Source: Verrucomicrobiota bacterium (GTDB taxonomy: Bacteria > Verrucomicrobiota > Verrucomicrobiia > Verrucomicrobiales > Verrucomicrobiaceae). Taken from it: a stretch of DNA of 64,000 nt. Made by a program: the position numbers and the translations under genes. Position 1 is the first letter of the stretch; each line of letters starts with the position of its first letter. The stretch covers positions 62,001 through 126,000 of the forward strand of contig JAFLEI010000006.1 of NCBI GenBank assembly GCA_017301975.1, written 5' to 3'. Under the pieces are notes generated by a model. The model worked only from the letters and a program-made list of their open reading frames with translations. It did not search any database and was not told the DNA's origin. Below are positions 1-9,116 of this stretch, in pieces.

Positions 1-114
1 GAACACGCGGACATCGCTTCCCCGGGCTTCGATCTGCCCGGCCTCGTTCACCCACACATCGGCGGCGAATGTGGCAGAGCAGAGGAGCCCGAAAAGAATG
101 AACCAGGGTTTCAC
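1..114 (-). CDS. Secreted protein, 5' part only
   Basis: The first 38 codons of a minus-strand gene run off the left edge. The likely start is GTG at 114, which overlaps the stop of the upstream gene (TGA at 113-111) as GTGA, so the two are probably translationally coupled. The N-terminus reads MKPWFILFGLLC, then SATFAAD: a short basic start, a hydrophobic core and an AxA-type cleavage site, i.e. a Sec signal peptide. Too little remains to name a family. It is probably exported and co-expressed with the propeller-like protein at 111-1223. Confidence 0.6.
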   Translation of the reverse strand, partial: MKPWFILFGLLCSATFAADVWVNEAGQIEARGSDVRVF

Positions 115-1223
115 GGCAGTGCGGCCACTTCGAGGCTCAGCGTGCCTTCGGTGTCGCGCAGAACGACGGCCTCAGTCTCGCTCAGCTTGTCCACCTGAAC
201 GGCACCGAAGAGCGCGTCCACGATCTCGATGCCTTCAGGGCCCTTGGGCTCCTTCTCATCGCGACGGGCGGCGTTTTCATTGGTCTTCTCGGGCGCTTTG
301 GCGTCGAGGTAATCCATGCTGATGCGCGCGCCCCACATCTTGCTGGGACCAAAGGCGTTCTGCTTGAAGCGCTGGGTGTGCACCACGAGCCACTCCTTGC
401 CGCTTTTGTCGGTGTAATTGAAGAGATCCAGCGGGCGGTTGCCGCTGCCGAGCTCCACCATGCTCACGCCTTTGACCTGGGCACCGCTCTGGATGTCGTC
501 CACCTTGAACTTGGCGACGGGGGTGCAGGCGAACGCACCGACGACAAAGGTGCCCTCCTTCGACTGATAAGGGATAAAGCTTTGAATCGGAGCCTTGGTC
601 TCCCACTTGCGATGAGCGACGTGGTAGGTCTCCGCGCTGAAGACGCTGGCGGTGGCGCCATTTTTCAGCGGCACGGGGATGGTGAAGATGCGGGAGGCGA
701 ATTCTTCATTGCAGGTGCCGGTGGCAAAGACGCGGTCTTTGTCGAAGGCGACGTCGGTGATGTTCGTGACCTTGCTGGCGGTGCCGCCCGGGAGGGTGAT
801 GCGCACCCAGGACAGAGGCGCGAGATTCAGCGGAGCGACTTTGCCATCCGCGCCGACGCTGACAATCAGCACCGCATTGTCCGGGCGGCGCTGCACGCCG
901 AGGTAGATGCGGCCGCTGGCCGGATTCACCGCGAGATCCTTGATCGTGATGTCCTCCTTCTTCGCGCCGAGCCCGGCCGCGATCTGCGTGCCGATGTCGG
1001 CCACCGGCTGGGCGAGGCGTTCGCTCTTGGGGCCGATGTCACCTGTTTGGACAGCCACGACGCTGGCCGTGGCCGGCTCCGCCACCAGCAGCAGGCCTTC
1101 CGGCCCGAAGCTGAGCGAACTCAGCGATTTGATCTGCAAGCCGCCCTTTTGCGGCGATTCGAGGAGTGCGGCGGACGCGCCGAACGTGGTGACAATGAGG
1201 AAGGAGAGACAGAGGGCTTTCAT
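111..1223 (-). CDS. Secreted protein, probable beta-propeller, function unknown
   Basis: A 370-residue protein with a clear signal peptide (MKALCLSFLIVTTFGASAA). The mature part has recurring short strands such as SLSFGPEGLLLVAE, IYLGVQ and DVAFDKDRVFATG, spaced like blades of an NHL/YVTN-type beta-propeller. No catalytic motif was recognised. It is the upstream partner of the truncated gene at the left edge (4-nt overlap), so the two likely form an operon. The periplasmic or extracellular location is inferred from the signal peptide; the fold is inferred from the strand pattern only. Confidence 0.6.
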   Translation of the reverse strand: MKALCLSFLIVTTFGASAALLESPQKGGLQIKSLSSLSFGPEGLLLVAEPATASVVAVQTGDIGPKSERLAQPVADIGTQIAAGLGAKKEDITIKDLAVNPASGRIYLGVQRRPDNAVLIVSVGADGKVAPLNLAPLSWVRITLPGGTASKVTNITDVAFDKDRVFATGTCNEEFASRIFTIPVPLKNGATASVFSAETYHVAHRKWETKAPIQSFIPYQSKEGTFVVGAFACTPVAKFKVDDIQSGAQVKGVSMVELGSGNRPLDLFNYTDKSGKEWLVVHTQRFKQNAFGPSKMWGARISMDYLDAKAPEKTNENAARRDEKEPKGPEGIEIVDALFGAVQVDKLSETEAVVLRDTEGTLSLEVAALP

Positions 1224-1334
1224 GGTCGGAAGGGTTGATGGCAGGCGTATGGTACGGGAACCGAACCTGAAATGTCACGGATAAAGTAGCATTGCCTTCT
1301 GTAGCGGTATTTCATAGGATCGGTCGGATTTCCC

Positions 1335-1787
1335 ATGAAAGCAGCCCTGCTCCTCCGATCTCGCCTCGCCGCAGGGTGGCTTTGCGCGGTGATTCTCCTG
1401 ACGGGATGGCATTCCGCGAAAGCATTCATCACTGATTGCTCCAAACCAATCATGCTTAGCGAGGTGACACTCAAAGACGCCACCCTGGAGGAAGCGGTGG
1501 CTTACGTGAAGCTGGCGGTGAAAAAACTCGGGATCTTTGCTGATGAAAACCTCAATGTGGTCATCCTGGGTGCCAGCGAGGAGCAAAAGAAAAAGAAGAT
1601 CAGCCTCGATGTTGGGGAGATTTCGCTGCGCAGCGCTCTGGATCACATCGCCCATGCGGTGGGTCTGAAGGTGCGGGTGGATGCCCACGCCGTTGTCCTG
1701 ACCTCGGCTGCGTATTCTGAGGAATTGACTACCCGCAGCTACCGGGTGCCGCCCGATTTCATAGCGACAGGGTCGGCTGCCAAATGA
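1335..1787 (+). CDS. Small secreted STN/secretin-N-like protein
   Basis: A 150-residue protein with a signal peptide ending near WHSAKA. The mature part (LSEVTLKDATLEEAVAYVKL, then ISLRSALDHIAHAVGLKVRVD and a VVL strand) follows the pattern of STN/secretin N-terminal domains: a beta strand, a helix placed by 'tleeal', and a second 'slrsaLdhia' helix before 'yr.. ..vvl'. Such short stand-alone proteins are common in Verrucomicrobiota and have no assigned role. It sits 48 bp upstream of the penicillin-binding protein on the same strand and may share its transcript. The fold assignment is inference from pattern, without a profile search. Confidence 0.55.
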   Translation: MKAALLLRSRLAAGWLCAVILLTGWHSAKAFITDCSKPIMLSEVTLKDATLEEAVAYVKLAVKKLGIFADENLNVVILGASEEQKKKKISLDVGEISLRSALDHIAHAVGLKVRVDAHAVVLTSAAYSEELTTRSYRVPPDFIATGSAAK

Positions 1788-1835
1788 AATGTGAAATTGA
1801 AGTTCACACCGAGTTCATCGTCTGAGGCTTGATCT

Positions 1836-4046
1836 TTGGTCAAAACCAGCGACCCGATGCCTGCACGCATGAAAAAGAAGCCCACTGAAGAGCGCAAGCC
1901 GACAAAACCCACTCTGTCGCGCTGGCAGTCGTTCAAGCGTATCAGCCTGCTTCTTCTCATGGGTGGCTCGCTGCTGTGCACCCTCGGGGCGGCCGTGGTC
2001 ATCGGCATTTACAGCCATCTGGCGAAGGCCTATGACCTGACCAAGCTCGGGGACATGCCGGAACGCACCATCGTGATGGACTACAACGGCGAAGTCCTGG
2101 GCCGGATGCATGGGGAGAACCGCATTATCGTCCCGCTGAGTGAGGTCTCGCCGTGGTTTGTCAAAGCGCTGCTGGCACGCGAGGACTCACGTTTTTACCA
2201 GCACCATGGCATTGACTACAAGGGCGTGGCGCGCGCGATGGTGCGCAACCTCAAGGACATGCGCGTGGTGCAGGGCGCGAGCACGCTGACCATGCAGCTG
2301 GCGCGCAACAGCTTCCCGGATCTCGATGACCGCAGCATCCACCGCAAGCTGGTGGAGATGATGCTGGCACGCCGCATCGAAAAGGCCTGCACCAAGGACC
2401 AGATCATCGAGCATTACATCAATCGCATCTTTTACGGCCCCGGCATTTATGGCGTGCAGCGGGCCAGCCAGGTTTACTTTGGCAAGCATGCCAGTCAGCT
2501 CAGCCTGAGCGAAGCCGCGATGATCGCGGGCATCATCCGCAGCCCGGTGCGCTTCTCGCCCTTTCGCAACTATGAAGGCGCGCTGAAGGAACGCGACACC
2601 GTGCTCAAGCGCATGCTGGAAACCAAGGTCATCACTCCCGAAGAGGAGATCGCCGCCAAGTATGCGGACATCGCCCTGCATGCGCAGCCGGTGTTTCAAA
2701 GCCAGGGCGGCTACGCGCTGGACACCGTCCGGCGGGACCTGGATTTGATTTTGGAGCAGCAGGAGATCGAAGACGGCGGGCTGCAGGTCTTCACCACCCT
2801 GAATAAAGACCTGCAGGACGCGGCGGAGGCCGCCGTGGAGAAGCGCCTGACCGCCGTGGAAAAACAGCGCGGGTATGCGCATCCCAAAAAGGCGGATTTT
2901 GACAAAACCTGGGACGGCGCGCTGGAGTTCGCCTCCACCCCCTATCTTCAGGCGGCGCTCATGATGCAGGACAATGCCACGGGAGGCATCCTCGCCCTTG
3001 TGGGCGGGCGTGACTACCGGCACAGCAAGTACAACCGCGCCACCCAAGGGGAGCGGCAGATCGGATCGACGGTGAAACCCTTCGTCTACGCTGCCGGCAT
3101 CGCCTCGGGATTCATGCCCGGCACGCTGATCAATGATGCGCCGATCCAGCCCGGTGAGATTGACGGGGCTGATCCGGGCTGGAGTCCGCAGAACTCGGAT
3201 GGCAAATTCCTCGGCCCCACGACGCTGACAGATGGCATCGTGAAAAGCCGCAACACCATGACCCTGCGGCTGGGCAACTACGCAGGGATTGACCGTGTGA
3301 TCGAACTGCTCACCAACGCGGGATTTGCCAAGCCCGCCGACCGCACGCCGCAGATATTCATCGGCAACATCGGCGGCAATCCACGCCAGCTCACCAGCGC
3401 GATCAGCATCTTCCCCAATCAAGGTCTGCGCCGCCGGCCTTTCCTCATCGACCGCATTGTCGATAAAGCGGGCAACATCATCTACCAGACCCCCGTGCTC
3501 GAATCCGAGGTTATCACCCCGAGCGTGGCGTTCCTGATGCGCAACATCCTCGCCCAGGTGCTGGATCGTGGCACGGCGGCCTCCCTGCGCAATGAATACG
3601 GTTTCAAAGAACCCGGGGGTGGCAAGACCGGCACCACGAATGATTACAAAGATGCGTGGTTCGCCGGTTTCACGGACCGCGTGAGCTGCGGCATCTGGGT
3701 AGGGCTCGACAAACCGCAGACGATTGTCGAAGGCGGCTACGGCGGAACCCTCGCACTGCCGATCTGGGCCGACGTGATGAAAAAAGCCGTCGCGTTGGGC
3801 TACAAAACGGAGGTGCCCAAGGTCACGCTGCCGCTTTCGCGCGTGACTCTGTGCCGCGTGAGCAGCCAGCTGGCCACTGATGGCTGCGGCCAGGCAGGGA
3901 CTGCCTATGAAGACGCCCTGCCTTACGACCTGGTTCCCAAACCCTTCTGCACGGAGCACATGGGTTACCGGGCACCACCTCCGCAGGTGCAGCACCGGCC
4001 ACAGGGACGCGGCCTGCTTGACCGCATCCGTGGGTGGTTTCGGTAA
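1836..4046 (+). CDS. Class A penicillin-binding protein (PBP1-type)
   Basis: Bifunctional peptidoglycan synthase that polymerises glycan from lipid II and cross-links peptides in the periplasm. It has one N-terminal membrane helix (about residues 35-60, ISLLLLMGGSLLCTLGAAVV). A GT51 glycosyltransferase domain follows, with EDSRFYQHHGID (catalytic Glu116) and ASTLTMQLARN. The transpeptidase domain carries GSTVKPF (nucleophile Ser411), SRN and KTGTTNDYKDAWFAG. Length 736 is normal for the PBP1A/1C group. Numbering is from ATG 1836; an ATG at 1857 is also possible. The Pro/Arg-rich C-terminus is typical of the family. It is convergent with metH. Confidence 0.93.
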   Translation: MVKTSDPMPARMKKKPTEERKPTKPTLSRWQSFKRISLLLLMGGSLLCTLGAAVVIGIYSHLAKAYDLTKLGDMPERTIVMDYNGEVLGRMHGENRIIVPLSEVSPWFVKALLAREDSRFYQHHGIDYKGVARAMVRNLKDMRVVQGASTLTMQLARNSFPDLDDRSIHRKLVEMMLARRIEKACTKDQIIEHYINRIFYGPGIYGVQRASQVYFGKHASQLSLSEAAMIAGIIRSPVRFSPFRNYEGALKERDTVLKRMLETKVITPEEEIAAKYADIALHAQPVFQSQGGYALDTVRRDLDLILEQQEIEDGGLQVFTTLNKDLQDAAEAAVEKRLTAVEKQRGYAHPKKADFDKTWDGALEFASTPYLQAALMMQDNATGGILALVGGRDYRHSKYNRATQGERQIGSTVKPFVYAAGIASGFMPGTLINDAPIQPGEIDGADPGWSPQNSDGKFLGPTTLTDGIVKSRNTMTLRLGNYAGIDRVIELLTNAGFAKPADRTPQIFIGNIGGNPRQLTSAISIFPNQGLRRRPFLIDRIVDKAGNIIYQTPVLESEVITPSVAFLMRNILAQVLDRGTAASLRNEYGFKEPGGGKTGTTNDYKDAWFAGFTDRVSCGIWVGLDKPQTIVEGGYGGTLALPIWADVMKKAVALGYKTEVPKVTLPLSRVTLCRVSSQLATDGCGQAGTAYEDALPYDLVPKPFCTEHMGYRAPPPQVQHRPQGRGLLDRIRGWFR

Positions 4047-4050
4047 TGCC

Positions 4051-4195
4051 TCAATAGCCCAGCCAAGGCCCTAACCAGCGCTCTGCTTCTGCAAGCGTCA
4101 TGCCTTTGCGCTGCGCGTAGTCTTCCACCTGGGACGTTGCCCAGGACGCTGATAGCGAAGTAGTGTGACTCAGGATGCGCAAAGGAAAGTCCCAC
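4051..4195 (-). pseudogene. Decayed duplicate of the metH 3' end
   Basis: This stretch, directly downstream of the metH stop, aligns with the last ~45 codons of metH (4207-4345) at roughly 85% identity by eye. Read on the minus strand it gives [14 protein letters not shown], then a 1-nt length change and frameshift, then [10 protein letters not shown] and a stop. The matching part of intact metH is [14 protein letters not shown] ... [10 protein letters not shown]. Many differences are synonymous, so the copy diverged while still under coding selection. It may be a remnant of another metH allele left by recombination. It has no start of its own and is not expected to make protein. Confidence 0.8.
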
Positions 4196-4206
4196 TCCTT
4201 GGCTCA

Positions 4207-7200
4207 TCAATACCCGAGCCAGGGACCAAGCCAGCGCTCAGCCTCTGCAAGCGTCATCCCTTTGCGCTGTGCGTAGTCTTCCACCTGGTCTTTACCCAGG
4301 ACGCTGATACCGAAGTAGTGCGATTCTGGATGTGCTAAGTAGAGACCGCTGACGGCGCTGCCGGGGTGCATGGCCATGCTTTCGGTGAGCTCGACGCCGG
4401 TCTTGGCAGCGGCATCGAGAAGATCAAACAGGATGGGCTTCTCCGTGTGGTCAGGCTGGGCGGGATAGCCGGGTGCTGGACGGATGCCGCGATACTTTTC
4501 CTTGATGATTTCTTCGCGGGAAAGCTCGCCGGGTTTTTCATAACCCCAGGCGTATCGGGCCTGCTGGTGCAGGTATTCAGCGAAGGCTTCGGCAAGGCGG
4601 TCGGCCACGGCTTTGGCGATGATGGCGCTGTAGGGATCGTGCGCGGCTTCGAACTCCTTGGCGAACTCATCCGCACCGTGAATGCCGACGGCGAACCCGC
4701 CGATGTAGTCCGCGCGGCCGCTGTCCTTGGGCGCGATATAATCGCTGAGGGCGTAGTTTGGCGTGTCCTTCTTGATGACCTGCTGACGCAGGGTGTGGAA
4801 GACGGTCTTCACCGTGGTGCGTGACTCGTCGGTATAGACTTCGATGTCATCGCCAATGGCGTTGGCGGGGAAGAAGCCCATGATGCCGCGAGGGGTGAAG
4901 CGGCTCTCGGCGATGACGCGGTCGAGCAGATCATTGGCATCCTTGTAGAGCTTGAGTGCTTCCGCCTCGGCCTTGACCTTCATCTCCGCATCCTCCTGAG
5001 CGGAGGAGAAACGCTGCTCGGCAGCGATCCAGCGGCCACGCAGTTCCCAGGAGTGGAAGAAGGGTGACCAGTCGATGAATTCGCGCAAAGCAGCGACGAG
5101 CTGCGGGCCTTCATAGACCTTCGTGCCGAGGAAGGTCGGCGTGGCGATGTCCTGCGTGGCCCAGTCGAACTTGGCGCCTTTTTCGCGGGACTCGGCGATG
5201 CTGAGAAGCGCGCGGTCCTTTTTCTTGCCGTACTCTTCACGCAGGCGTGCATGGCGGGCTTCATTGCTCGCCACAAAGGCTTCACGCTGATCTTCGCTGA
5301 GCAGAGAGGTCGTCACGGGCACGCTGCGGGAGGCGTCCAGCACATGAACAATGCTGCCGCTGTATTTTGGCGCGATCTTGATGGCTGTGTGCGCCGGACT
5401 GGTGGTGGCACCGCCGATGAGCAGCGGTTGCTTGAAGCCACGCCGCTCCATCTCGCTGGCGACATGCGCCATTTCATCGAGCGAAGGGGTGATGAGGCCG
5501 CTGAGACCGATGACGTCGGCACCGACTTCGAGGGCCTTTTCCAAAATCTTGTCGCAGGGGACCATGACGCCCATGTCAGTGACTTCGAAGCCGTTGCAGG
5601 CAAGCACGATGCCCACGATGTTTTTGCCGATGTCATGCACGTCGCCTTTGACGGTGGCGAGAACGATCTTGCCACCGCCTTGTTTGGCGGCCTCGGCCGG
5701 GATCAAGTCTTCGGCGGTCAGGCCATTGGCAGAGGCGGCGGTACCGCCTGCGGTGGTCTGAGCATGGTTGAGGAATGGAGCGACGACGCGGTCGGAGTTT
5801 GAGGCGTCCTTGCGGAGGCTTTCGAGCTTCTGCTGAAGAGCGGCCTCGCCCTCCACTTCAAACACAGCACCGAGTTCGGCAGCGAGCTTCACTTCGGCGC
5901 GGCGCTCTTCGAGGCTCAGACCGCTGCTGGGAGTGTAGCTGAAGGATTCGACCACGGCGACAGCGCCACCGCTTTCCAGAGCGGTGATGGTCTTGGCGGC
6001 GACTTCGATCAACAGTGCACGCTCACGCGCCCTGCGGGCCTTCTCGATTTCCATGAAGGGCTGCAGATAGGCCACGCTCTGCTTCATCACGCGGGCGCTT
6101 TTCACGACCTGTGGCAGGAACATTTTGCCAGCGCCGAAAAGATCGCCCACGACGCTCATGCCATCCATGAGGGGGCCTTCAATGACGGAGAGCGGCTTGC
6201 CGAGCTGGGCCAGCGCCTCGGCGGTGTCTTCGTTGATGAAATCGGTGATGCCGCGCAGCAGGGCGTGCTCCAGGCGTTTTTCCACAGCACCCTGCCGCCA
6301 GCTCATGTCGATCTCCACCTTCTTGGTGGTGCCGGCCTGGCCTTTGAACTGCTCGGCGTAATCGACGAGAATTTCCGTGGCATCCGGGCGGCGGTTGAGG
6401 ATGACGTCCTCAACCTTTTCGAGCATGTCCTTCGGGATCTCCTCGTAGACTTCGAGCATGCCGGCATTCACGATGCCCATGTCCATGCCCGCCTTGATGG
6501 CATAGTAGAGGAACACGCTGTGCATGGCCTCGCGCACCTTGTTGTTGCCGCGGAAGCTGAAGCTGATGTTGCTGACGCCGCCGCTGACTTTGGCGTAAGG
6601 AAGGTTCTCTTTGATCCAGCGTGTGGCGTTGATGAAGTCGAGCGCGTAGTTGTTGTGCTCCTCCAGACCGGTGGCCACGGTAAGGATGTTGGGGTCGAAA
6701 ATGATGTCCTCCGGCGGGAACTCGACCTCATCGACAAGGATGCGGTAGGCGCGCTCACAGATGCGGATTTTGTCCTCATACGTGGCGGCCTGGCCCTGCT
6801 CGTCAAAGGCCATGACCACGGTGGCGGCGCCATATTGTTTGATCTTGCGGGCGTATTCCTTGAACTTTTCCTCGCCCTCCTTGAGGGAAATGGAGTTCAC
6901 GATGCCTTTGCCTTGCAGGCACTTGAGACCGGCCTCGATGATTTCCCACTTGGAGGAGTCCACCATGATGGGCACCTTGTTCACCTCCGGCTCAGTCTGG
7001 AGCAGGATGAGGAATTTGGTCATCGTGGGCACACCGTCGATGAGACCTTCGTCCATGCAGACGTCGATCACATTGGCACCGCTCTCCACCTGCTGACGCG
7101 CGACGGCCACCGCCTCCTCCAGCTTGCCCTCCTTGATGAGCTTGGCGAATTTCGGAGATCCGGCCACGTTCGTACGCTCGCCGATCATGAGGTAAGGCGG

Positions 7201-8409
7201 GCGCGTGGGCTTGGCCTCGGGGTCATCGGCGGCAGGAGCGCCCGGGGCAAACACAAAGGGCTGCGAGCCGCTGAGGCGCATCGTGTGCGGATCCGCTGGA
7301 ACCTGGCGAGGCGGGAGGTTTTCCACCGCCTTGGCAATGGCGGCGATGTGCTCCGGCGTGTTGCCGCAGCAGCCGCCCATGATGTTCACGAAACCGCTGC
7401 TGCCGAAGTCCTTGGCAAACACCGCCATGTCTGGTGGGAGCAGGTCAAAACCGGTCGGTGCGAGCGGGTTGGGCATGCCGGCATTCGGATAAGCGGAGAC
7501 GAAGCAGTCGGCCTTGGCGGAGAGCTCCTCCAGGAAGGGGCGCATCTTGTCCGGCCCCAAGGAGCAGTTCAGACCAATGGACAGCGGCTTCACATGCCGC
7601 ATGGCGTTGAGATAAGCCTCGGTCACCTGACCGGAGATCATGGTCTCACCGCCCGGTCCGACAGCCGCGCTGATCTGCACAGGCAGCTCCAACTTGTCCT
7701 CGGCAAACACCTCACGGATCGCCACGAGGGCGGTCTTGGCGTTGAGGGAGTCAAAGATCGTCTCGACCATCAATGTGTCCACCCCACCGGCTATAAGCGC
7801 ACGCACCTGGTGCTTGTACGCCTCCTTCACCTGATCGAATGTGACGTAGCGGAAGCTGAGGTCCGACAGGTCTGGGAACTGCGACAGCGAGACGGTGAGC
7901 GGCCCAATGGCCCCTGCCACGTAGCGTTTCCGCCCGGTCTTTTCGCCCACGAGGTCGGCCCATTTACGGCACTGCTTGGCGGACTCGAAATTGATCTCCC
8001 ACGCGAGATCGTTGAGGAATTTGTCCTCCAGCACGGTCTGGAAGAATTCGGGGTCTTTGCGCCGGCCTTCCGGCACTTCTTTGAAAAACTCCGCCTGGGC
8101 GATGCTGGTGCCACTGAAGGTGTTTGTCTCGATGATGTCCGCGCCGGCTTCCAAAAAGCGGCGGTGGATGTCTTCGATGATGTCGGGACGGGTGATGGAA
8201 AGGATGTCGCCGTTGTTGAGCAGATCCTTTTCGTTGGAGAGGAAGCGGGTGCCGCGGGCATCGGCCTCTTTCAGCCCGTAACCGCGAATGGTCGTACCCA
8301 TGGCCCCATCGATAACCAGAATTCTCTGGCGCATGGCGGCTTCGAGTTCAGAGCGGACATTGGGTCGTGCGGGCATGGGGGAAATTAGCGTTTTAGCTGG
8401 GGAGGTCAA
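4207..8409 (-). CDS. metH: Cobalamin-dependent methionine synthase
   Basis: Transfers the methyl group of 5-methyltetrahydrofolate to homocysteine via methylcobalamin, in the cytoplasm. All four modules are visible. The homocysteine-binding domain has [10 protein letters not shown] and zinc Cys pairs in GLNCS and MGGCCGN. The pterin-binding domain has [13 protein letters not shown]. The cobalamin domain has [12 protein letters not shown], with the cobalt-ligand His at about residue 925. The C-terminal AdoMet activation domain has [15 protein letters not shown] and [13 protein letters not shown]. Length 1400 exceeds the E. coli enzyme (1227) by a longer N-terminus and internal linkers. ATG 8376 is an alternative start; neither has a strong ribosome site. 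It is divergent from the XRE-cupin gene. Confidence 0.96.
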   Translation of the reverse strand: MTSPAKTLISPMPARPNVRSELEAAMRQRILVIDGAMGTTIRGYGLKEADARGTRFLSNEKDLLNNGDILSITRPDIIEDIHRRFLEAGADIIETNTFSGTSIAQAEFFKEVPEGRRKDPEFFQTVLEDKFLNDLAWEINFESAKQCRKWADLVGEKTGRKRYVAGAIGPLTVSLSQFPDLSDLSFRYVTFDQVKEAYKHQVRALIAGGVDTLMVETIFDSLNAKTALVAIREVFAEDKLELPVQISAAVGPGGETMISGQVTEAYLNAMRHVKPLSIGLNCSLGPDKMRPFLEELSAKADCFVSAYPNAGMPNPLAPTGFDLLPPDMAVFAKDFGSSGFVNIMGGCCGNTPEHIAAIAKAVENLPPRQVPADPHTMRLSGSQPFVFAPGAPAADDPEAKPTRPPYLMIGERTNVAGSPKFAKLIKEGKLEEAVAVARQQVESGANVIDVCMDEGLIDGVPTMTKFLILLQTEPEVNKVPIMVDSSKWEIIEAGLKCLQGKGIVNSISLKEGEEKFKEYARKIKQYGAATVVMAFDEQGQAATYEDKIRICERAYRILVDEVEFPPEDIIFDPNILTVATGLEEHNNYALDFINATRWIKENLPYAKVSGGVSNISFSFRGNNKVREAMHSVFLYYAIKAGMDMGIVNAGMLEVYEEIPKDMLEKVEDVILNRRPDATEILVDYAEQFKGQAGTTKKVEIDMSWRQGAVEKRLEHALLRGITDFINEDTAEALAQLGKPLSVIEGPLMDGMSVVGDLFGAGKMFLPQVVKSARVMKQSVAYLQPFMEIEKARRARERALLIEVAAKTITALESGGAVAVVESFSYTPSSGLSLEERRAEVKLAAELGAVFEVEGEAALQQKLESLRKDASNSDRVVAPFLNHAQTTAGGTAASANGLTAEDLIPAEAAKQGGGKIVLATVKGDVHDIGKNIVGIVLACNGFEVTDMGVMVPCDKILEKALEVGADVIGLSGLITPSLDEMAHVASEMERRGFKQPLLIGGATTSPAHTAIKIAPKYSGSIVHVLDASRSVPVTTSLLSEDQREAFVASNEARHARLREEYGKKKDRALLSIAESREKGAKFDWATQDIATPTFLGTKVYEGPQLVAALREFIDWSPFFHSWELRGRWIAAEQRFSSAQEDAEMKVKAEAEALKLYKDANDLLDRVIAESRFTPRGIMGFFPANAIGDDIEVYTDESRTTVKTVFHTLRQQVIKKDTPNYALSDYIAPKDSGRADYIGGFAVGIHGADEFAKEFEAAHDPYSAIIAKAVADRLAEAFAEYLHQQARYAWGYEKPGELSREEIIKEKYRGIRPAPGYPAQPDHTEKPILFDLLDAAAKTGVELTESMAMHPGSAVSGLYLAHPESHYFGISVLGKDQVEDYAQRKGMTLAEAERWLGPWLGY

Positions 8410-8411
8410 CA

Positions 8412-8445
8412 GTCATATCAACGCATCATGATTTGAGCATGTGAC
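8412..8445. promoter_or_regulatory. Candidate operator between metH and XRE-cupin gene
   Basis: The 81-bp divergent intergenic region holds an imperfect 34-bp palindrome. It has outer arms GTCAnAT and ATnTGAC and a perfect central ATCATGAT. It lies immediately upstream of the longest metH start and 46 bp before the XRE-cupin start, where an autoregulatory HTH protein would usually bind. The symmetry is seen in the sequence; the operator role is inferred. Confidence 0.35.
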
Positions 8446-8490
8446 TATTATTTCTAATTTACAAGAGAGCCGTCCGTTATACCGACACCG

Positions 8491-9093
8491 ATGCCCCCGA
8501 AACCCAAAGCCGTCCCCTCCATTGAATCCAGCCCTGAGGCCATCAATGAGAATCTAGGCAAGCGGGTGAAAAAACTGCGAGGGGACCGCGGGTGGTCGCT
8601 GGAGGAACTCGCCACAGCGAGCGGTGTGAGTCGTTCCATGTTGAGCGAAATCGAGCGCGAGAAGGCCAATCCGACCCTGACGGTGACCTTTCGGATTGCG
8701 CGGGCGTTTGGGCTGACCTTGCAGGAGCTGATCGAGAGCGCGGAGGCCAGCGCTTCGAAAATCCAGGTCATCCGGGCGGATGACCGCGCTCAGGTCTATC
8801 GCAGCGACAAGCAGTGCGAAATCCGCACGCTCTCTCCCATCAATCTCGAAAAGGATGTGGAGTTCTACGAGCTGACACTGCGCGCCGGCGGCACGCTGCG
8901 CAGCCAGGCGCACTTTGAGGGAACGCGCGAATTCCTGACCGTGGAGGACGGCAGCGTGCGCATCGAATCCGACCAGCACAGCGAGGAACTCGGCAAAGGC
9001 GACTCCGGCACCTACCGCGCCGACGTGCCGCATGCCATCGTCAACACCGGCAAGGGGGACGCGCTGGTGTTCCTCGTGGTGATTTATCGCTAG
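8491..9093 (+). CDS. XRE-family regulator with C-terminal cupin domain
   Basis: A 200-residue cytoplasmic transcription factor. Residues ~25-80 form a lambda-repressor-like helix-turn-helix (KRVKKLRGDRGWSLEELA, GVSRSMLSEIERE, PTLTVTFRIARAFG). Residues ~125-198 form a cupin barrel (FYELTLRAGG, HFEGTREFLTVEDG, GDSGTYRADVPHAIVNTG) that may sense a small ligand. This HTH-cupin layout (SutR/PuuR-like) usually controls amino-acid, polyamine or sulfur genes. It is divergent from metH with a palindrome between them, so methionine control is plausible but unproven. The ligand cannot be predicted. Confidence 0.88.
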   Translation: MPPKPKAVPSIESSPEAINENLGKRVKKLRGDRGWSLEELATASGVSRSMLSEIEREKANPTLTVTFRIARAFGLTLQELIESAEASASKIQVIRADDRAQVYRSDKQCEIRTLSPINLEKDVEFYELTLRAGGTLRSQAHFEGTREFLTVEDGSVRIESDQHSEELGKGDSGTYRADVPHAIVNTGKGDALVFLVVIYR

Positions 9094-9116
9094 AGCCTCA
9101 TTTTCCCAACCCAACC

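Noticed and set aside
2187-3995. A 602-residue minus-strand open frame
   Set aside because: It is antisense to the penicillin-binding protein with complete GT51 and transpeptidase motifs.
6265-8388. A 707-residue plus-strand open frame
   Set aside because: It is antisense to metH, whose domains are all recognisable; the His/Asp-rich product is a codon-bias shadow.
8410-8490. Cobalamin riboswitch before metH
   Set aside because: The gap is only 81 bp and lacks the B12-box; the palindrome fits a protein operator better.
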